A stretch of 64,000 nt of DNA from Bacteroidota bacterium (GCA_037133915.1 JBAXND010000002.1:62001-126000); one strand, 5' to 3'; positions 28,417 to 38,260 are shown, counted from the stretch's first letter. The notes: generated by a model from the sequence alone, not told the origin. Numbers and translations: made by a program.

Positions 28417-29142
28417 ATGAGTCGTACGTCAAGCGTTTTCCTGTTCATCTTACCCGCACTCATTTTTATCGGGCATGTAACTGCCCAAAACTCCGGATGG
28501 GGCAGTGGTATTATCATTCCGGAAAAAGGCATACAGACGATGCACATCAATATGCCGCTTGCATCATTCGGATTATTTGACACACCCGGAGGTAAAAAAG
28601 CGGGCACAATATTTATGAAAAACAGTGTCAATGTTGTGTATTCGCTGGAACAAAAAATGATAGTTTGCCGCGTTAAAGATGAAGACCTTGCAGAAGTAGC
28701 TGCGGCAGGATGGTGCTTAAAATACTATGGGGAACAAGGCGATTTTGTTAAAATTCTTGTGCAGAGCACCGGCATTGGTTTGTGGATTTCAAAGACGGAA
28801 TTGAATTATCTGCACCTGAAACCTGAAACCTGGCTGGATTTCATGCTCGCAAAAAAAACCGGTTTTTATCCCAATATAGATATCGGCCTGAACCTTCGGC
28901 TGGAGCCTGATGCGGGCAGTAAAAAGATTGTATTAATGAAAGGCGACCATTATCTGATTGACCTTGATGGTGAAACCGATGGCGCCTGGGCAAAAGCGAC
29001 TGTTAAAAAATACAGCACGCGACCTTGCAAAGCAGCCAGCAGCGATAACTTGAGCGCTCAGGAAACACTTCACGGATGGATAAAAATTGTTGACGACAAA
29101 GGCTTTCCAAATATTTGGTTTTATCCGCGTGGATGTGAGTAA
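28417..29142 (+). CDS. Exported SH3-like domain protein
   Basis: A 241-residue protein with a signal peptide (FLFILPALIFIGHVTAQNS). Residues about 30-125 form a first beta-rich unit (MPLASFGLFDTPGGKKAGTIF) and about 150-195 a bacterial SH3-like unit (GLNLRLEPDAGSKKIVLMKGDHY, then DGAWAKATVKKY). SH3-like domains in exported proteins often bind peptidoglycan or peptides. Function is otherwise unknown. Its position 16 bp after the LRR gene suggests a shared transcript. Confidence 0.7.
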   Translation: MSRTSSVFLFILPALIFIGHVTAQNSGWGSGIIIPEKGIQTMHINMPLASFGLFDTPGGKKAGTIFMKNSVNVVYSLEQKMIVCRVKDEDLAEVAAAGWCLKYYGEQGDFVKILVQSTGIGLWISKTELNYLHLKPETWLDFMLAKKTGFYPNIDIGLNLRLEPDAGSKKIVLMKGDHYLIDLDGETDGAWAKATVKKYSTRPCKAASSDNLSAQETLHGWIKIVDDKGFPNIWFYPRGCE

Positions 29143-29184
29143 AGGGGATTTGCTTATTTTGTGTCTAATCTCACGATATTTTCA

Positions 29185-29192
29185 TAGTTTTG
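29185..29192 (+). promoter_or_regulatory. -7 promoter box of the corA gene
   Basis: TAGTTTTG fits TAnnTTTG and lies 49 nt before the CorA start. A TTTG at 29158-29161 is 23 bp upstream, slightly farther than usual. Confidence 0.45.
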
Positions 29193-29241
29193 CAGATAAA
29201 TCAGCATATTCAGAAAATAAAATCCATCATGCCCTGCGGTT

Positions 29242-30153
29242 ATGATAGAAACAATTGATTTCGGCAATTTTAAGTGGAAGCACATTCTTAATCCTACTGA
29301 GGAAAATTACAAATACCTCATGGATAATTTTCATTTCCACCCATTGGACATTGAAGACTGCCGGAGTAAGGTTCAACGTCCCAAAATAGACGTTTATGAC
29401 GATTACTATTTTTTAATACTTCATTTTCCTTATTTCGATAAAGCAAACAAATATCTTAACCTGAGAGAAGTAAAAATATTCTGGGGCAAGAATTACATTA
29501 TTACTATCGGAAATTCGCATTGGGTGGTAAAGCAGTTTTTTAATAAGGTTTATGAGAACCCTGATTTTTTAAAAGCCGAGCTGAGCTCTCAAACCAGTGA
29601 CGCTTTATTATACAAGATACTGGAACAGCTGATGAAAGAAACGCTGCTGCTGACCGATCGCATCGGGAATGACGTTGAGCAGATAAGCACTGTGCTGTTC
29701 CGCGAGAAACCCGAGCGCATAATCGAACAGATTTCTGTTACGCGGAAGAATATCATCCTTGTTGATACCATTTTCAAACCTCAGCTTCGTTTGTTCCATA
29801 AATTTGAATCGGGCGATATCAAGGGTTTTGCAGAAGATATGGAAGAATACTGGGGAAACATCCTCGACTATTACCAGAAAACGTGGGATATGATTGAAGA
29901 CTATCAGGAGCTGATAGAAGGATTGTCTAAAACCTATGATTCCTTGCAGGCAAATCGTATCAACGAGATTATCAAAGTTCTCACCCTTATTTCAACCATA
30001 CTGCTCCCAATCACCTTTATTACCAGCCTTTATGGTATGAATATAGGCCTGCCGTTTCAGGGACGCAGCGAAGCATTCCTGATAGTTTCCGGCATGATGG
30101 TCGTTATCGTTGCCGCACTTTTAGTGTATTTCAGAAAAAAAAGATGGATGTAG
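29242..30153 (+). CDS. corA: CorA-family divalent metal transporter
   Basis: A 303-residue inner-membrane channel for magnesium or cobalt. The long cytoplasmic domain ends in a helix (DSLQANRINEIIKVLTLISTILLP). The two C-terminal membrane segments are joined by the signature loop YGMNIGLPF, whose GMN motif forms the selectivity filter. A basic tail (FRKKRWM) ends the protein. Substrate choice among magnesium, cobalt and nickel cannot be read from the sequence. It converges on the OsmC gene with a 5-bp gap. Confidence 0.92.
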   Translation: MIETIDFGNFKWKHILNPTEENYKYLMDNFHFHPLDIEDCRSKVQRPKIDVYDDYYFLILHFPYFDKANKYLNLREVKIFWGKNYIITIGNSHWVVKQFFNKVYENPDFLKAELSSQTSDALLYKILEQLMKETLLLTDRIGNDVEQISTVLFREKPERIIEQISVTRKNIILVDTIFKPQLRLFHKFESGDIKGFAEDMEEYWGNILDYYQKTWDMIEDYQELIEGLSKTYDSLQANRINEIIKVLTLISTILLPITFITSLYGMNIGLPFQGRSEAFLIVSGMMVVIVAALLVYFRKKRWM

Positions 30154-30158
30154 TACGT

Positions 30159-30563
30159 TTAATAATTAAACGTAATGGTCTTTTTAAGGTCGGGATGAAG
30201 GCTTTTTGATACCGGGCAATGATGGGCGGTATGTTCTATCAGCCTCTTTTCCTTCTCAGAATATGAATGAGCGGGAAATGAAATCGAAATATTGATTTCA
30301 ATCACGCGCCGTGGATCCGTTCCCATTACTTTTTCCGATTCGGCAACAGCGCCGTCAATACTGAACCCGTTATTTTGTGCGGCAATCCCAATCATCGTAA
30401 GCATACAACTGGCCAGCGAAGCCGTCATCATATCTGTTGGCGAAAACGATTCGCCTTTGCCATGGTTATCAACCGGCGCATCGGTAATGATGGTTGCACC
30501 CGATCGGAGGTGGGTAATCTGAGTGCGGAGTCCGTCCGAATAAATCGTTCTGTATTTTTCCAT
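30159..30563 (-). CDS. OsmC/Ohr-family protein
   Basis: About 134 residues. The two redox Cys of OsmC-like proteins are present in MTASLASCMLTMIG and HHCPVSKSLHPDL. Ohr and OsmC reduce organic hydroperoxides with these thiols; the YhfA-like branch, which this resembles by length and by the PVSKSL tail, has less certain substrates. The start is taken at ATG 30563 (MEKYRTIYSDGL) rather than 30590. The gene is divergent from the histidine kinase gene. Confidence 0.85.
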   Translation of the reverse strand: MEKYRTIYSDGLRTQITHLRSGATIITDAPVDNHGKGESFSPTDMMTASLASCMLTMIGIAAQNNGFSIDGAVAESEKVMGTDPRRVIEINISISFPAHSYSEKEKRLIEHTAHHCPVSKSLHPDLKKTITFNY

Positions 30564-30846
30564 GTTTGAGGTGTTTAAGTGAAAATTCACTGTTAAATAT
30601 CATCTTCCGGCAGTAAAAACATTTCATTCCAACCAGATTCACACAAATGTCTATCATTTTTTAAATTATACCAATAATTTTGCGAAATTTGCATACGTTA
30701 AAATACACATTTTTCTTTTTTTTGAAGAAGAGGAACCGGCAATCAACATGTTCGCTGATATTTAGAGGGTAACATGCCGTATTTACAGGCGGTGTTAAAG
30801 TTTGGTTAATCCCGAAGGTGTCGGTGAATATTGATAATCAATGTGT

Positions 30847-30854
30847 TAATTTTG
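30847..30854 (+). promoter_or_regulatory. -7 promoter box of the two-component system
   Basis: TAATTTTG fits TAnnTTTG, 20 nt before the kinase start, with an AGGGGA ribosome site between (30864-30869). Another TAATTTTG at 30675-30682 could give a longer transcript. Confidence 0.5.
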
Positions 30855-30874
30855 ATTTGACTTAAGGGGACATA

Positions 30875-32170
30875 ATGAAGAAACGGCTGGTCACAGGCAT
30901 TGTAATAATCACAATGATTTCGCTTCTGGGAATTGCAATAACGCAGATTCTTTGGGTAAAACGAGCCATTCGCCTTCGTACCGAGCAGTTCGACGATATG
31001 GTTAATTTTGGTCTGCTGAACGTTGTTGATCAGGTTAAAGATGCGCATCGCGATTCACTTCTTAAGATTAGCCCTGACTATAAATCAATTGACCCGACGG
31101 TAATCGATTCTACCCTGAAGTCAAGCCTGTCTCATGGAATCGACACGCTGCTGCATGCGGAATTCGGCTGTCTTAGAATAAATGAAGAATTCTCTTATGG
31201 AGTTTACGACAGCCTGGAGCAGAAAATCCTATACGGAAAGTATGACACAAAATACACCGCCGCGATTCTCCACAGTCCGCATAAAGTAGATCTGAATATA
31301 TTTTTCAGAGATCACAAACATTTTCTTTCCATCTTTTTTCCTGAACAAAACAGGCTTATAATCAGAAGAATGGATCTATGGATACTGATATTGTCCGGGG
31401 TATTTCTTTTGATAGTAATTATTAGTTTTCTGGTGATAATCATTGCCATACAACGGCAGAAGAAACTGTCGGAGATGAAAAATGACTTCGTGAATAATAT
31501 GACGCACGAATTTAAGACGCCGATATCAACAATTTCCGTATCTTCGGAGATGCTTATGAAGCCTGCAGTATTTGAATCGCCGGAAAAAACCCTGCGTTAC
31601 GCAAATATCATCTTTGACGAAAATCTTCGCCTAAGGAATCAGGTGGAACAGGCCCTGCAGATATCTTTGCTTGAGAAAAAAGAATTCCGCCTGAAAAAGG
31701 CAGTTGTTGACGTTCATAAAATAATTGAAAATAATATTGACCTTTTTAATCTGATACTTCAGGAAAAAGGCGGACGCATGAATTGCTCGCTTCAGGCTCA
31801 GAAATTTGTAATCGAAGCAGATGAAGTTCATTTTATCAATATTATTTCCAACCTGCTTGATAATGCCATCAAGTATTCGCCTGAATCGCCCACTATTAAT
31901 ATTTCAACGCAAAATAATAATAAGGGCATTATTATCCGGATTTCTGATAACGGAATAGGCATCAAATCTGAAGATCAGAAGCACCTTTTTAAAAAATTCT
32001 ACCGCGTTCATACCGGAAACATACATGACGTTAAAGGTTTTGGACTCGGGCTGTTTTATGTGAAAACGGTTGTAGATGCTCACCACGGTTATATTCGTCT
32101 TATCAGAAGTGAGCTTAAAAAAGGCAGTGAATTTGAATTATTTTTTCCATTCAACCTTAATACAAAATAA
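30875..32170 (+). CDS. Membrane sensor histidine kinase
   Basis: A 431-residue kinase with two membrane segments (about 7-27 and 168-192) around a ~140-residue periplasmic sensor region with no recognised domain. The HisKA motif NNMTHEFKTPIST contains the phospho-accepting His211. The HATPase domain shows ISNLLDNAIKYSPE (N box), ISDNGIGI (G1) and GFGLGLFYVKTV (G2). It phosphorylates the response regulator encoded 3 bp downstream. The signal is unknown; the sugar transporter gene that follows is only a hint. Confidence 0.92.
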   Translation: MKKRLVTGIVIITMISLLGIAITQILWVKRAIRLRTEQFDDMVNFGLLNVVDQVKDAHRDSLLKISPDYKSIDPTVIDSTLKSSLSHGIDTLLHAEFGCLRINEEFSYGVYDSLEQKILYGKYDTKYTAAILHSPHKVDLNIFFRDHKHFLSIFFPEQNRLIIRRMDLWILILSGVFLLIVIISFLVIIIAIQRQKKLSEMKNDFVNNMTHEFKTPISTISVSSEMLMKPAVFESPEKTLRYANIIFDENLRLRNQVEQALQISLLEKKEFRLKKAVVDVHKIIENNIDLFNLILQEKGGRMNCSLQAQKFVIEADEVHFINIISNLLDNAIKYSPESPTINISTQNNNKGIIIRISDNGIGIKSEDQKHLFKKFYRVHTGNIHDVKGFGLGLFYVKTVVDAHHGYIRLIRSELKKGSEFELFFPFNLNTK

Positions 32171-32173
32171 ATT

Positions 32174-32893
32174 ATGAGCAATCCAAAAGCAAAGATTCTG
32201 CTTGTAGAAGATGATCCCAACCTGAGTCTGGTTTTAAAAGATTATCTTGAAATATTGCTGTATGAAACAATTCTCTGTTCCGATGGAGAAGAAGCGATAG
32301 ATGCATTCCGCAACGACTTTTTTGACCTGTGTATTCTTGATGTTATGCTGCCGAAGAAAGACGGATTTACACTGGCCAAAGAAATACGGAAATCGAATAA
32401 AGAGGTGCCCATCATCTTTCTGACAGCCAAAGTGATGAAAGAAGACCGCATCAAAGGATTTCAGCTTGGCGCCGACGATTATATCACCAAGCCTTTCAGC
32501 ACCGAAGAACTCAGTTTACGCATCGAGGCAATATTGAGACGTTCGAAAAAAAGATCGTATTTTCCTGTTGTTGAAACAAGTGAAGTGTATGAAATCGGAA
32601 AATACAGTTTCGATTATACAAACATGGTGATGAAAGGTCCTGAAACGGAACAATACCTCACACGTAAAGAAGCCGATCTTCTGAAACTCCTTTGTATCAA
32701 TAAAAACAAACTGGTACACCGCGAAATAGCACTCAAATCTATCTGGGGCGGCAGCGATTATTTTACAGGCAGGAGTATGGACGTGTTTATTACACGCCTT
32801 CGTAAATATCTTAAAGAAGACCCTGAAATTGCCATTACCAATGTTCACGGTACCGGTTTCAAACTTGAAGTAAAGGAAGAAAAAACAGTGTAA
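32174..32893 (+). CDS. OmpR/PhoB-type response regulator
   Basis: A 239-residue protein. The receiver domain has LLVEDDPNLS (acidic pair), CILDVMLPKKDGF with phospho-acceptor Asp56, and FLTAKV with the switch Thr and YITKPFS with the conserved Lys. The C-terminal winged helix (about 135-235, LTRKEADLLKLLC ... FITRLRKYL ... NVHGTGFKL) binds DNA. It is the cognate partner of the adjacent kinase. Targets are not evident from the window. Confidence 0.94.
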   Translation: MSNPKAKILLVEDDPNLSLVLKDYLEILLYETILCSDGEEAIDAFRNDFFDLCILDVMLPKKDGFTLAKEIRKSNKEVPIIFLTAKVMKEDRIKGFQLGADDYITKPFSTEELSLRIEAILRRSKKRSYFPVVETSEVYEIGKYSFDYTNMVMKGPETEQYLTRKEADLLKLLCINKNKLVHREIALKSIWGGSDYFTGRSMDVFITRLRKYLKEDPEIAITNVHGTGFKLEVKEEKTV

Positions 32894-33009
32894 GTGATTT
32901 GTTGCTTACCGAAATTTCTCCCTGAATGGTGTCACATCCTGCATGAAATGCGGGGCTGATGATAGTACTCGCAGCGGTATGATTAAATCAACCTACTAAG
33001 CACATATTT

Positions 33010-34338
33010 ATGGAACAATCCGTACCATCCGGCAATCGCAGGGATTATATTATTTCCATTACCATTATCGGAGTGCTGTTCTTTATCTTCGGATTCGTAA
33101 CTTGGCTGAACGGTGCGCTGATTCCCTTTTTGCGAACCGCCTGCGAGCTTTCCGATACGATGGCGTATCTGGTCACGTTTGCGTTCTATATTTCTTATTT
33201 TGTGATGGCGCTGCCCTCGTCAAAAATAATAGAACGCTTCGGGTTCAGAAAAGGAATGATGATTGGGCTGACCGTTATGTCACTGGGCGCCCTTATTTTT
33301 ATTCCCGCTGCCTTAATCCGCTCATACTTTCTGTTTTTAACCGGACTTTTTGTGCTGGGAACCGGACTTGCACTCCTGCAAACCGCCGTAAATCCTTATG
33401 TTACGATAATAGGACCTATGGCAAGCGCGGCCAAACGAATCAGCATTATGGGTATCTGCAACAAAGTTGCAGGTGTGCTTGCACCGATTCTTTTAGCTTC
33501 CTTTTTACTGAAAGATGCTGAAGCCATAAAAACAAAATTATCGGAACTTACAGATGCTGCCCAGCGATCCATCCTTCTTGATGAGCTTGCTCAGCGCATG
33601 ATATTGCCGTATTTGCTGCTGACGGTGTTTTTAGCGCTGATGGTATTGCTGGTGCGCTTTGCCCGGTTGCCGGAAGCAAGCCCCGAGCAAGAAGTTGATA
33701 ACACGACAAACACGGCACATCAAAGCATTTTCAAACATACGAATCTGATTTTGGGCGTTGTTGCTCTGTTCTTTTACGTGGGCGTTGAGGTTATTGCCGG
33801 CGATACCATTATCCGTTACGGCGAATCATTGAATATTGCCATGAGCTCTGCCAAATATTTTACTTCACTCATGCTCGTTTTTATGGTAATCGGGTATTTC
33901 TTCGGTGTGGCGTTGATTCCTAGAATAATTTCGCAGAAGAATGCCCTGGCAGTATGCGCCTCACTGGGGGTTGTGCTTACCGTGACAGCAATTTTTGTTT
34001 CAAAAACAGCGGTCATGAATGTCCCGTTTATTGATTTGGTGACGTTCAAATCTGTAACGCTTACCATTCCGTTTACCGTAATGTTTATTGCCATGCTGGG
34101 GCTCGCAAATTCGCTGGTGTGGCCTGCCATATGGCCGCTTGCACTGAACGGTGCCGGAAAATACACAAAAACAGGTTCCGCATTGCTGATTATGGCTATT
34201 GCCGGTGGTGCAACTCTACCGTTAATTTACGGATGGCTCACTCAGGCGCTGCACGATACCCAACAGGCATACTGGATTGCTATTCCGTGCTATCTTTTTA
34301 TATTGTTTTATGCCCTGAAAGGACATAAAGTAAAATGA
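33010..34338 (+). CDS. FucP/GluP-type sugar:proton symporter (MFS)
   Basis: A 442-residue major facilitator protein with 12 predicted membrane helices. It resembles the FHS family (L-fucose permease FucP, glucose/galactose transporter GluP): FIFGFVTWLNGALIPFLR in helix 1, ERFGFRKGMMIGL in the loop between helices 2 and 3, and LQTAVNPYVTIIGP in helix 4. The sugar cannot be fixed from sequence. The protein could take up monosaccharides released by the mannosidases encoded at 9-15 kb, but that is only a suggestion. Confidence 0.88.
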   Translation: MEQSVPSGNRRDYIISITIIGVLFFIFGFVTWLNGALIPFLRTACELSDTMAYLVTFAFYISYFVMALPSSKIIERFGFRKGMMIGLTVMSLGALIFIPAALIRSYFLFLTGLFVLGTGLALLQTAVNPYVTIIGPMASAAKRISIMGICNKVAGVLAPILLASFLLKDAEAIKTKLSELTDAAQRSILLDELAQRMILPYLLLTVFLALMVLLVRFARLPEASPEQEVDNTTNTAHQSIFKHTNLILGVVALFFYVGVEVIAGDTIIRYGESLNIAMSSAKYFTSLMLVFMVIGYFFGVALIPRIISQKNALAVCASLGVVLTVTAIFVSKTAVMNVPFIDLVTFKSVTLTIPFTVMFIAMLGLANSLVWPAIWPLALNGAGKYTKTGSALLIMAIAGGATLPLIYGWLTQALHDTQQAYWIAIPCYLFILFYALKGHKVK

Positions 34339-34396
34339 CAATTCGGCTTGTTCGTCAGTCAGGCCGGAGCAGTAAGAATGTTATCTTTACGATATT

Positions 34397-35143
34397 ATGA
34401 CACTTTTAGTATTTTGTGCGTTGTTTTTTCCGGTAATGCTTGGTGGTCTGAGTGTGTTTGCATTCAAGACTTCAAGCCGCTTTTTGAAATTGCTCACGGC
34501 GTTTAGCGGCGCTTACCTGCTTGCAATTTGTTTTCTGGAGATTATCCCCGAAATATATACCGGGCAAAACACCATGACTATCGGGCTGTTCATACTAGGC
34601 GGATTTTTTATCCAGCTTTTTCTTGATTTTCTTTCGAAAGGCGTTGAACACGGTCATGAACACGAGCACCGCGATTGCGAAGGACATGAAAATCACAACA
34701 TTTCCGCAATAGCGGTAATGATTGGTATCTGCATACACTCCTTTCTGGAAGGTATGCCTCTGGCAGACGCGTTTAACGCGGAAAACATGCGAAACACTCT
34801 GCTGACGGGTATTGTAATCCATAATATTCCCATTTCTATCGTTTTGGTTGGCTTATTACTGCAATCAGGAAAACAAAAACGGACTGCATTTATTTTACTG
34901 TGCGTCTTTGCGCTTTCATCACCACTCGGGACATTAACCAGCCATTTGATTGGCAAGGAACTGATAGGCAATATAGACTTCTTTTTCAGTATTACAATGG
35001 CGATGGTGGTGGGCATTTTTCTGCACATTTCAACAACCATTCTTTTTGAAACAGACGACCAGCATCACTTTAATTTTTACAAATTACTTTCCATTATTCT
35101 TGGTGCCGGTGTTGCTATTTTGCTGGCACAAAATATTATCTGA
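34397..35143 (+). CDS. ZIP-family metal transporter
   Basis: A 248-residue membrane protein with about seven to eight helices. A His-rich loop (EHGHEHEHRDCEGHENH, about residues 76-94) lies between helices 3 and 4. The metal-site helices carry GICIHSFLEGMPLADA and GIVIHNIPISIVLV, where His and Glu/Asn form the zinc path in ZIP proteins. It should import zinc or another divalent metal. It appears to be a single gene between the sugar transporter and the polyprenyl synthase. Confidence 0.9.
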   Translation: MTLLVFCALFFPVMLGGLSVFAFKTSSRFLKLLTAFSGAYLLAICFLEIIPEIYTGQNTMTIGLFILGGFFIQLFLDFLSKGVEHGHEHEHRDCEGHENHNISAIAVMIGICIHSFLEGMPLADAFNAENMRNTLLTGIVIHNIPISIVLVGLLLQSGKQKRTAFILLCVFALSSPLGTLTSHLIGKELIGNIDFFFSITMAMVVGIFLHISTTILFETDDQHHFNFYKLLSIILGAGVAILLAQNII

Positions 35144-35240
35144 TTATTGATAACCGTTTACGCTTGTATTTGAACAATTGCAGGCATCGTTTTTTCTTTG
35201 CAAATCTGCACGGTTCAATTAATTTTTCTATTTTTGATAT

Positions 35241-36215
35241 ATGATCAATCTCCGCGAAATAAAAGCGCCTGTTGCCAAACACATGGACGAGTTCGATGCA
35301 CGGTTCGCACAGGTGATGAAAAGTGAGGTTCCGCTGCTCGATAAGGTGGTTCGCTATATCATGAAAAGTAAGGGTAAACAAATGCGGCCGCTATTTGTCA
35401 TGCTTTCCGCAGATGTGTGCGGCGGGGTTTGCGAATCGACCTATCATGGCGCAACGCTTATTGAGCTGCTTCATACCGCTACACTGGTTCACGACGACGT
35501 GGTTGATGACTCTAATTTGCGACGTGGATTTTTCTCTATTAATGCCTTATGGAAAAATAAAATTGCAGTGCTCATTGGCGATTATCTCCTGTCGCGAGGG
35601 CTCATTCTTGCCCTGAACGAAAGCGAATATGATATTCTTCGAATTGTCAGCAATGCCGTACGCGACATGAGCGAAGGCGAATTACTGCAAATTGAAAAAG
35701 CACGCTACTTAAATATTGATGAAGCCGTTTATTTCGAAATTATCCGCAAAAAAACAGCCTCGCTTATTTCGTCATGCTGTGCCGCCGGTGCCGCTTCTGC
35801 AACAAAAGATGCTGCTGTTATTGAGAAAATGAAATTGTTCGGAGAATGCGTTGGCATTGCATTCCAGATAAAAGACGACCTCTTCGATTTCGAAAATAAT
35901 TCAGCTTCCGGAAAACCGGGCGGGCTGGATATCCGCGAACGAAAAATTTCTCTGCCGCTTATCCATTTACTGAAAAATGTGGGCTATTCCGAACGCCGCA
36001 AAATCATCAACATCGTAAAAAATCATAACGATGATACAGAGCGCGTGGGAGAAGTTTTAAATAAAGTGCGCAACAGCGGCGGCATTCCGTATGCATCGGG
36101 CAAAATGACCGAATACCGCGATAAAGCGCTCGGTATTTTACGCGAATTTCCCGAATCCCCGTCAAGAGCTTCGCTCGAAAATCTGGTTGTCTTTACTACC
36201 GAAAGACAATATTAA
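35241..36215 (+). CDS. Long-chain polyprenyl diphosphate synthase
   Basis: A 324-residue all-helical trans-prenyltransferase. The first Asp-rich motif is LVHDDVVDDSNLRRG and the second is GIAFQIKDDLFDFE; both bind the magnesium-diphosphate. GKQMRPLFVM is the IPP-binding basic site. It extends an allylic diphosphate with IPP, most likely to make the menaquinone side chain (octaprenyl type), which fits Bacteroidota; chain length cannot be read with certainty. Confidence 0.92.
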   Translation: MINLREIKAPVAKHMDEFDARFAQVMKSEVPLLDKVVRYIMKSKGKQMRPLFVMLSADVCGGVCESTYHGATLIELLHTATLVHDDVVDDSNLRRGFFSINALWKNKIAVLIGDYLLSRGLILALNESEYDILRIVSNAVRDMSEGELLQIEKARYLNIDEAVYFEIIRKKTASLISSCCAAGAASATKDAAVIEKMKLFGECVGIAFQIKDDLFDFENNSASGKPGGLDIRERKISLPLIHLLKNVGYSERRKIINIVKNHNDDTERVGEVLNKVRNSGGIPYASGKMTEYRDKALGILREFPESPSRASLENLVVFTTERQY

Positions 36216-36256
36216 TACTGAAGAAAAAGTTCTAAGACGGTACAATGGTTTTTTTA

Positions 36257-36264
36257 TACTTTTG
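36257..36264 (+). promoter_or_regulatory. -7 promoter box of the MORN-repeat gene
   Basis: TACTTTTG fits TAnnTTTG and lies 22 nt before the ATG at 36287. Confidence 0.5.
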
Positions 36265-36286
36265 ACTCCTTAACTCTACGAAAAAC

Positions 36287-38188
36287 ATGAAGCGTATACT
36301 GATTATTTTAACGGTATTAATGTATATTGGCGGATTATCTGCTCAAAATATTGAAAAAGAATACTGGCCGGGTAAGGAGAAGAAAGGCGAAGGTCCCGTT
36401 GTGAACGGTAAAAAAAACGGAAAATGGACCTACTGGTACGAGAACAAAAAGAAATGGTGCGAAGGCGATTATAAAGATAATGAGCAAACCGCTCTTTGGA
36501 ATTACTGGTTCATGAACGGTAAGCAATGGGAAGTCATAAATTATGATAACGGCTTGAATACCCGCTGGTACCCCAATGGAAAAAAACAGTGGGAAGGAAC
36601 CATCGTCGAGCGAAAAAAGGAAGGTGCATGGACCGAATGGTACGATAACGAAAAAGTTAAGGAAGAATCACATTATCTGAATGGACTGAAAGACGGCACC
36701 TGGAAATCTTACTATGCTGACGGCGCCAAACAATCAATCAGGACGTTCAAAGAAGATAAGATGACCGGTAAATGGATGTTTTGGTATCCCGACGGAAAAG
36801 TGTGGAAAGAGATTAACAATGAAAACGGACCGGTTGTAATCTACGATACGCTCGGGCATAAAACCGATGAGTGGAATGTTGTGAATGGAAAAAAAGACGG
36901 GAAATCAACCGCATGGTATGCATCGGGTAAGAAGAAAAGTGAAACCATGTATGCCGGCGACGAGCGCAATGGCAAACAAACCATATGGCACGAAAACGGC
37001 AAAGTGCTCTGTGAAGGCAATTACAAAAACGACAAGCAAACCGGCAAATGGTTGTATTGGTATGAAGGTGGTGAAAAATGGAAAGAGCTGAACCTCGATA
37101 ACGGCGATTGCAGCATTTGGTTTAGCGGCGGCGCTAAGCAGGAAGAAGGCAAAATGCTGAACGATAAAAAAGAAGGAATATGGAAATCGTGGTTTCAGAA
37201 CGGACAGCTTAAAAGTGAGATTACCTATGTAAATGGTCTTAAAGAAGGACATGCAGCCACTTGGTATGACAACGGCATCAAAGAATTTGAAGGCTTCAAT
37301 AAAAATGACTCACTCAATTCATATGCTATCTGGTGGCTGAAAAACGGCAACAAAGAAATGGAAGGTAAAAGCATCAACGACCTTCAGGACAGCATCTGGA
37401 TATTTTATTACGAAAGCGGGAAAAAAGCCAGCACGGGATTATTTGTAAAAGGCAAACAAGAAGGCATCTGGACCTATTTTTATGAAACCGGCGAAAAACT
37501 CAAAGAAGGTAAATTTGAGCATGACATGAAGACCGGAGTGTGGGTCACTTATTTTGAAAATGGCGACAAACATCATGAAGGTCCGTTTGTAAATAATAAG
37601 GAAAACGGTAAGTGGACAAGCTGGTTTAAAAATGGCAAAATGGACCACACAGGGGATTTTAAAGACGGGCAAATGGAAGGATTGTGGGAAGGCTGGTATG
37701 ATTCAGGTCAGAAAAAATATGAAACGGAATATACCGACAACCTTAAAAACGGGAAGAATATTTATTGGTGGAATAACGGAAACAAACGATATGAAGGTCG
37801 TTGCAAAGACGGACAGAAAGACGGCAAATGGATTGAATACTTCGAAAACGAAAAGCTCGAAGAAATGGGTTCTTACAGTGCCGATCAAAAAGTAGGCAAC
37901 TGGGTATTCTATGATATTTACGGCAACAAATTCAAAGAGCAGGGATTTAATGACGGTAAACCCGAAGGCAAATGGGTCGAATATTTTCAGAACGGCAAGA
38001 AAAAAGGCCAGGGCGCATTTCTCGACGGCAAGAAAACCGGTACCTGGATGTACTGGGATTCCGATGGCAAACTCATGTATAAGGTAATCTTCAAGAATGG
38101 TGTGAAGATTAAAGAAGTAAAAACCAACGATGACGTTGAAAACAAAAAATCGGACCCAAAAACCAAGGTTGACGAACCGTTTAAATGA
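36287..38188 (+). CDS. Exported protein with ~25 MORN-like (YwqK-type) repeats
   Basis: A 633-residue protein with a signal peptide (ILIILTVLMYIGGLSAQN) and then almost nothing but tandem ~22-residue repeats from residue 25 to 610. The repeat pattern is about G.W..WY.NG....E..Y.NG...G, as in the MORN_2/YwqK group. The protein is unusually rich in Trp, Gly and Lys and should form an extended beta-hairpin ribbon. The tail is charged (NDDVENKKSDPKTKVDEPFK). YwqK-type proteins are often labelled antitoxins, but that label was set on a different context. An envelope scaffold or binding role is more likely here; that is inference. Confidence 0.8.
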   Translation: MKRILIILTVLMYIGGLSAQNIEKEYWPGKEKKGEGPVVNGKKNGKWTYWYENKKKWCEGDYKDNEQTALWNYWFMNGKQWEVINYDNGLNTRWYPNGKKQWEGTIVERKKEGAWTEWYDNEKVKEESHYLNGLKDGTWKSYYADGAKQSIRTFKEDKMTGKWMFWYPDGKVWKEINNENGPVVIYDTLGHKTDEWNVVNGKKDGKSTAWYASGKKKSETMYAGDERNGKQTIWHENGKVLCEGNYKNDKQTGKWLYWYEGGEKWKELNLDNGDCSIWFSGGAKQEEGKMLNDKKEGIWKSWFQNGQLKSEITYVNGLKEGHAATWYDNGIKEFEGFNKNDSLNSYAIWWLKNGNKEMEGKSINDLQDSIWIFYYESGKKASTGLFVKGKQEGIWTYFYETGEKLKEGKFEHDMKTGVWVTYFENGDKHHEGPFVNNKENGKWTSWFKNGKMDHTGDFKDGQMEGLWEGWYDSGQKKYETEYTDNLKNGKNIYWWNNGNKRYEGRCKDGQKDGKWIEYFENEKLEEMGSYSADQKVGNWVFYDIYGNKFKEQGFNDGKPEGKWVEYFQNGKKKGQGAFLDGKKTGTWMYWDSDGKLMYKVIFKNGVKIKEVKTNDDVENKKSDPKTKVDEPFK

Positions 38189-38224
38189 ACAATTAGTAAT
38201 GAACACAACTCAACAATTCGGCAA

Positions 38225-38259
38225 CTAATCCCCAACCCCTAATCCCGAACCTCCTGACT
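38225..38259. repeat. Degenerate heptamer repeat, five units
   Basis: Between two convergent genes the sequence reads CTAATCC CCAACCC CTAATCC CGAACCT CCTGACT, a 7-base period. The unit differs from those at 41492 and 44715, but the period is the same. Confidence 0.5.
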
Positions 38260-38260
38260 C

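Noticed and set aside
35229-35236. TATTTTTG box as promoter of the polyprenyl synthase gene
   Set aside because: It lies only 4 nt before the start codon, too close for a transcript carrying that start.
36287-38188. Toxin-antitoxin antitoxin label for the MORN-repeat protein
   Set aside because: There is no toxin gene beside it, it is exported and far longer than YwqK; the label would come only from the repeat type.
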